Below, one piece after another: positions 62,275 through 64,000 of a stretch of DNA of 64,000 nucleotides; the stretch's first letter is position 1; each line of letters opens with the position of its first letter. Below the pieces are notes generated by a model. It was not told the DNA's origin and made no database searches. It saw only the letters and a list, made by a program, of their open reading frames with translations. The DNA comes from Candidatus Poribacteria bacterium (GTDB taxonomy: Bacteria; Poribacteria; WGA-4E; PCPOR2b): the NCBI GenBank assembly GCA_022822785.1, contig JAJEAL010000030.1, positions 1 to 64,000 on the forward strand. The letters are read 5' to 3'. The position numbers and the translations under genes are program-made.

Positions 62275-63000
62275 ATGGACATTGAACGGTTGAAAGTCGA
62301 GCTGGAGGAATATGGCTTCGTCGTCATACATAACCTAATTCCTACCGATCAAGCAGAACACATGACGAACCGTCTGATAGAAATCATGCGTCAGCAGCCG
62401 GACAGAGATATGCCCAATCAGAATCTGCGCGGTGTGTTTAATTATGACGATCGAGATACGTTCATCCCACTCGTTACCCACCCCGTTTACTTGGAGCTAG
62501 CAGCACATATGCTCGGTCCCGGTTTCCAGATGGCAGAGGTCGGTGCTCGTTGGATTAAGCCGGGAGCAGAAGCGCAAAATCTCCATGCAGATGTACCAAT
62601 CGGTTGGTTCCCCCAATCCGGCTTAGCCATACCGGACGCCTGTTTCCTTGTCAACTGTATCTGGATGCTAACCGATTTCACGCTCGAAAACGGTGCCACT
62701 CAAGTGATGCCGTTCAGCCATCATTCGCGCCGAACCCCACGTTCGGGAGTGGACTACAACTATCTAGTGACCGCCGAAGGTCCGGCAGGATCCATTGTTA
62801 TCTTTCATGGAGCCATCTGGCATCGTGGAGGTGCCAACATCACTACGGACGAGCACCGCATGGGGGTATCGAGTGGATTCCACGCCTCCTGGATGGATCC
62901 GGCAGCCGGCGGATGGTATCTGATGAAGAGAAGTGTGCGTGACCGGCTGCCGCCAGAAATCCGAGCGATGAATCGGCATGTGGTTGAGGATGAACACTGA
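62275..63000 (+). CDS. Phytanoyl-CoA dioxygenase (PhyH) family protein, 241 aa
   Basis: Fe(II)/2-oxoglutarate oxygenase with iron ligands H104-x-D106 (L-H-A-D-V) and H183 (I-W-H-R-G), and R195 as the expected 2-oxoglutarate anchor. Length is normal to slightly short. The ATG at 62275 has GGAGG 9 nt upstream; a GTG 9 nt earlier is less likely. It is divergent from the UxuA-like gene and precedes the Gfo/Idh/MocA gene by 73 bp on the same strand. Third PhyH-type protein in the window, sequence-divergent from the others. Substrate unknown. Confidence 0.9.
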   Translation: MDIERLKVELEEYGFVVIHNLIPTDQAEHMTNRLIEIMRQQPDRDMPNQNLRGVFNYDDRDTFIPLVTHPVYLELAAHMLGPGFQMAEVGARWIKPGAEAQNLHADVPIGWFPQSGLAIPDACFLVNCIWMLTDFTLENGATQVMPFSHHSRRTPRSGVDYNYLVTAEGPAGSIVIFHGAIWHRGGANITTDEHRMGVSSGFHASWMDPAAGGWYLMKRSVRDRLPPEIRAMNRHVVEDEH

Positions 63001-63073
63001 TTCGCCTTGATAGTTGAACCATGGGTTGCTTTGAATCCGGTTTTATCGGGGATAAATCGACAAGGAATAGGTC

Positions 63074-64000
63074 ATGGCAGCACAGCAAGCATGTTGGGGA
63101 TTGTTAAGTACTGCTCGAATCAATGAGCGATTGATACCTGCCATCCGTGCTTCGGAACGAAGCGAACTCTTAGCGGTGGCGAGTCGTAGTAAAGCAAAGG
63201 CACAGGCTTATGCTCAACAGTGGGACATTCCCCAGACCTACGGCACGTATGAACAGATGCTTGCCGATCCAGCAATCAATGTGGTTTACCTCTCCCTGCC
63301 CAACCACCTGCACGCCGAATGGGCTATAAAGTGCACAGAAGCCGGAAAGCATGTTCTGTGCGAAAAACCAATCGCCCTTACAACTGCGGAAGTGGCGCGT
63401 ATGGCACAGGCGGCTGAGAAAAACGGCGTCATCATACAGGAAGCCGCGATGATGCGCTTCCACCCGCAGACCCAGTATCTACGCGAGTTGGTTGCCAACG
63501 GGAGCATCGGTGAGGTCCGTCTGATTCGGGGCGTTTTCACCTTCACCCTTGAAAATCCGGGGGATATCCGATTAGACGTGAACATGGGCGGCGGATCACT
63601 GTGGGATCTGGGTAGCTATTGCGTGAGCTTTGCACGGACGGTGTTACAGGCGGAGCCGATTGAAGTCAGTGCCTATCACGTCGGTGGCGATACCGGCGTT
63701 GATTTGAGCTTCACAGCACAGATGCAATTCTCCACCGGTACACTCGTCCATTTTTTTTCTAGCTTTCAATCATTTGCTCATATTGAGGCTGATTTGCTTG
63801 GTGCTCAAGGGCGGGTTTATGCGGATATACCGTGGGCTAACCATATCGGTGCGTCAGCCAACGTGTGGGTTACGCGAAGCGGCGCTATCGAAGAAACATC
63901 GACTTTCAGTGACAGTATGGAGAGTCACACGACTGATACAAAGATATATGAAAATATCAACGCCTACCAATCCGAGGTAGATTCGATGGTGGAGAGTGTT
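63074..64000 (+). CDS. Gfo/Idh/MocA family oxidoreductase, cut by the window edge
   Basis: From the ATG at 63074 (AAGGAA upstream) the frame stays open for 309 codons to the end of the window, so the C-terminus is missing. The N-terminal Rossmann fold has G-L-L-S-T-A-R-I at about residues 9-16, and the family block C-E-K-P-I-A lies near residue 98. A later D-L-G-S-Y-C block is typical of the glucose-fructose/xylose dehydrogenase-like branch (G-G-G-S-L-W-D-L-G-x-Y). It lies 73 bp after the PhyH gene on the same strand. NAD(P)-dependent sugar or inositol dehydrogenase; substrate not predictable. Confidence 0.92.
   Translation, partial: MAAQQACWGLLSTARINERLIPAIRASERSELLAVASRSKAKAQAYAQQWDIPQTYGTYEQMLADPAINVVYLSLPNHLHAEWAIKCTEAGKHVLCEKPIALTTAEVARMAQAAEKNGVIIQEAAMMRFHPQTQYLRELVANGSIGEVRLIRGVFTFTLENPGDIRLDVNMGGGSLWDLGSYCVSFARTVLQAEPIEVSAYHVGGDTGVDLSFTAQMQFSTGTLVHFFSSFQSFAHIEADLLGAQGRVYADIPWANHIGASANVWVTRSGAIEETSTFSDSMESHTTDTKIYENINAYQSEVDSMVESV

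Overview
The window looks like a gene-dense chromosomal stretch of a Gram-negative-type bacterium from an uncultured, environmental lineage. The family mix fits Candidatus Poribacteria or a near relative: three phytanoyl-CoA-dioxygenase-like enzymes, Gfo/Idh/MocA oxidoreductases, UxuA-like TIM barrels, an MR/MLE enolase-superfamily enzyme, a DUF6785-type permease, a sulfatase-fold enzyme, many secreted beta-propellers and a dockerin module. This taxonomic call is an inference from family content only. I saw no rRNA, tRNA, phage, transposase or CRISPR.

Layout. 0.3-5.6 kb: secreted hypothetical, RCK-type potassium channel, DmpA-type peptidase, a secreted zinc hydrolase (S1/P1 nuclease / phospholipase C fold) coupled to a DUF4416 gene. 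5.6-12.9 kb: a catabolic block (PhyH dioxygenase, UxuA-like isomerase/dehydratase, laminin-G/DUF1349-like protein, Gfo/Idh/MocA dehydrogenase, large permease, amidohydrolase). 13-24 kb: TPR protein, an IscA plus degenerate IscU pair, SAF-domain homoserine-dehydrogenase-like protein with coaE, PP-loop ATPase, an operon of DUF2851, a small helical protein and a BatA-type VWA protein, and a Ycf48-like propeller. 24.2-26.7 kb: ECF sigma factor, zinc-finger anti-sigma factor and an HtrA homologue that has lost its catalytic histidine.

26.8-32.6 kb is the most interesting unit. A consensus promoter, a full cobalamin riboswitch and an intrinsic terminator control a secreted YncE-like beta-propeller with a dockerin tail. 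It is followed by a membrane protein whose C-terminal part resembles an ECF-transporter S component fused to a large extracytoplasmic region, a 31-residue membrane peptide and another secreted propeller. I read this as a candidate vitamin B12 capture and uptake operon, conceptually like BtuG of Bacteroides but on a different architecture. A stand-alone MetH reactivation domain at 51.6 kb adds a second B12-linked gene.

32.7-39.9 kb is a tandem array of eight TolB-like propeller genes on the minus strand, most separated by exactly 41 bp, all with one conserved C-terminal tail. The members at the two ends are decaying: a 40-residue remnant and an amber-interrupted copy at the 3' end, and a large internal deletion at the 5' end. 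An SgrR-like regulator with a solute-binding domain is transcribed divergently, with a perfect palindrome in between.

40-64 kb holds a PhyH-HEAT fusion, a sensor kinase, an aldo/keto reductase with dapA, a ThDP enzyme with a ribokinase-like sugar kinase, a run of sulfatase-fold / MetH-activation / DUF58 / epimerase genes, a duplicated nucleotidyltransferase with complementary active-site losses, an MR/MLE enzyme with a DUF547 protein, a coiled-coil protein, a diheme cytochrome c, and a second catabolic block (UxuA-like, PhyH, Gfo/Idh/MocA) that runs off the right edge.
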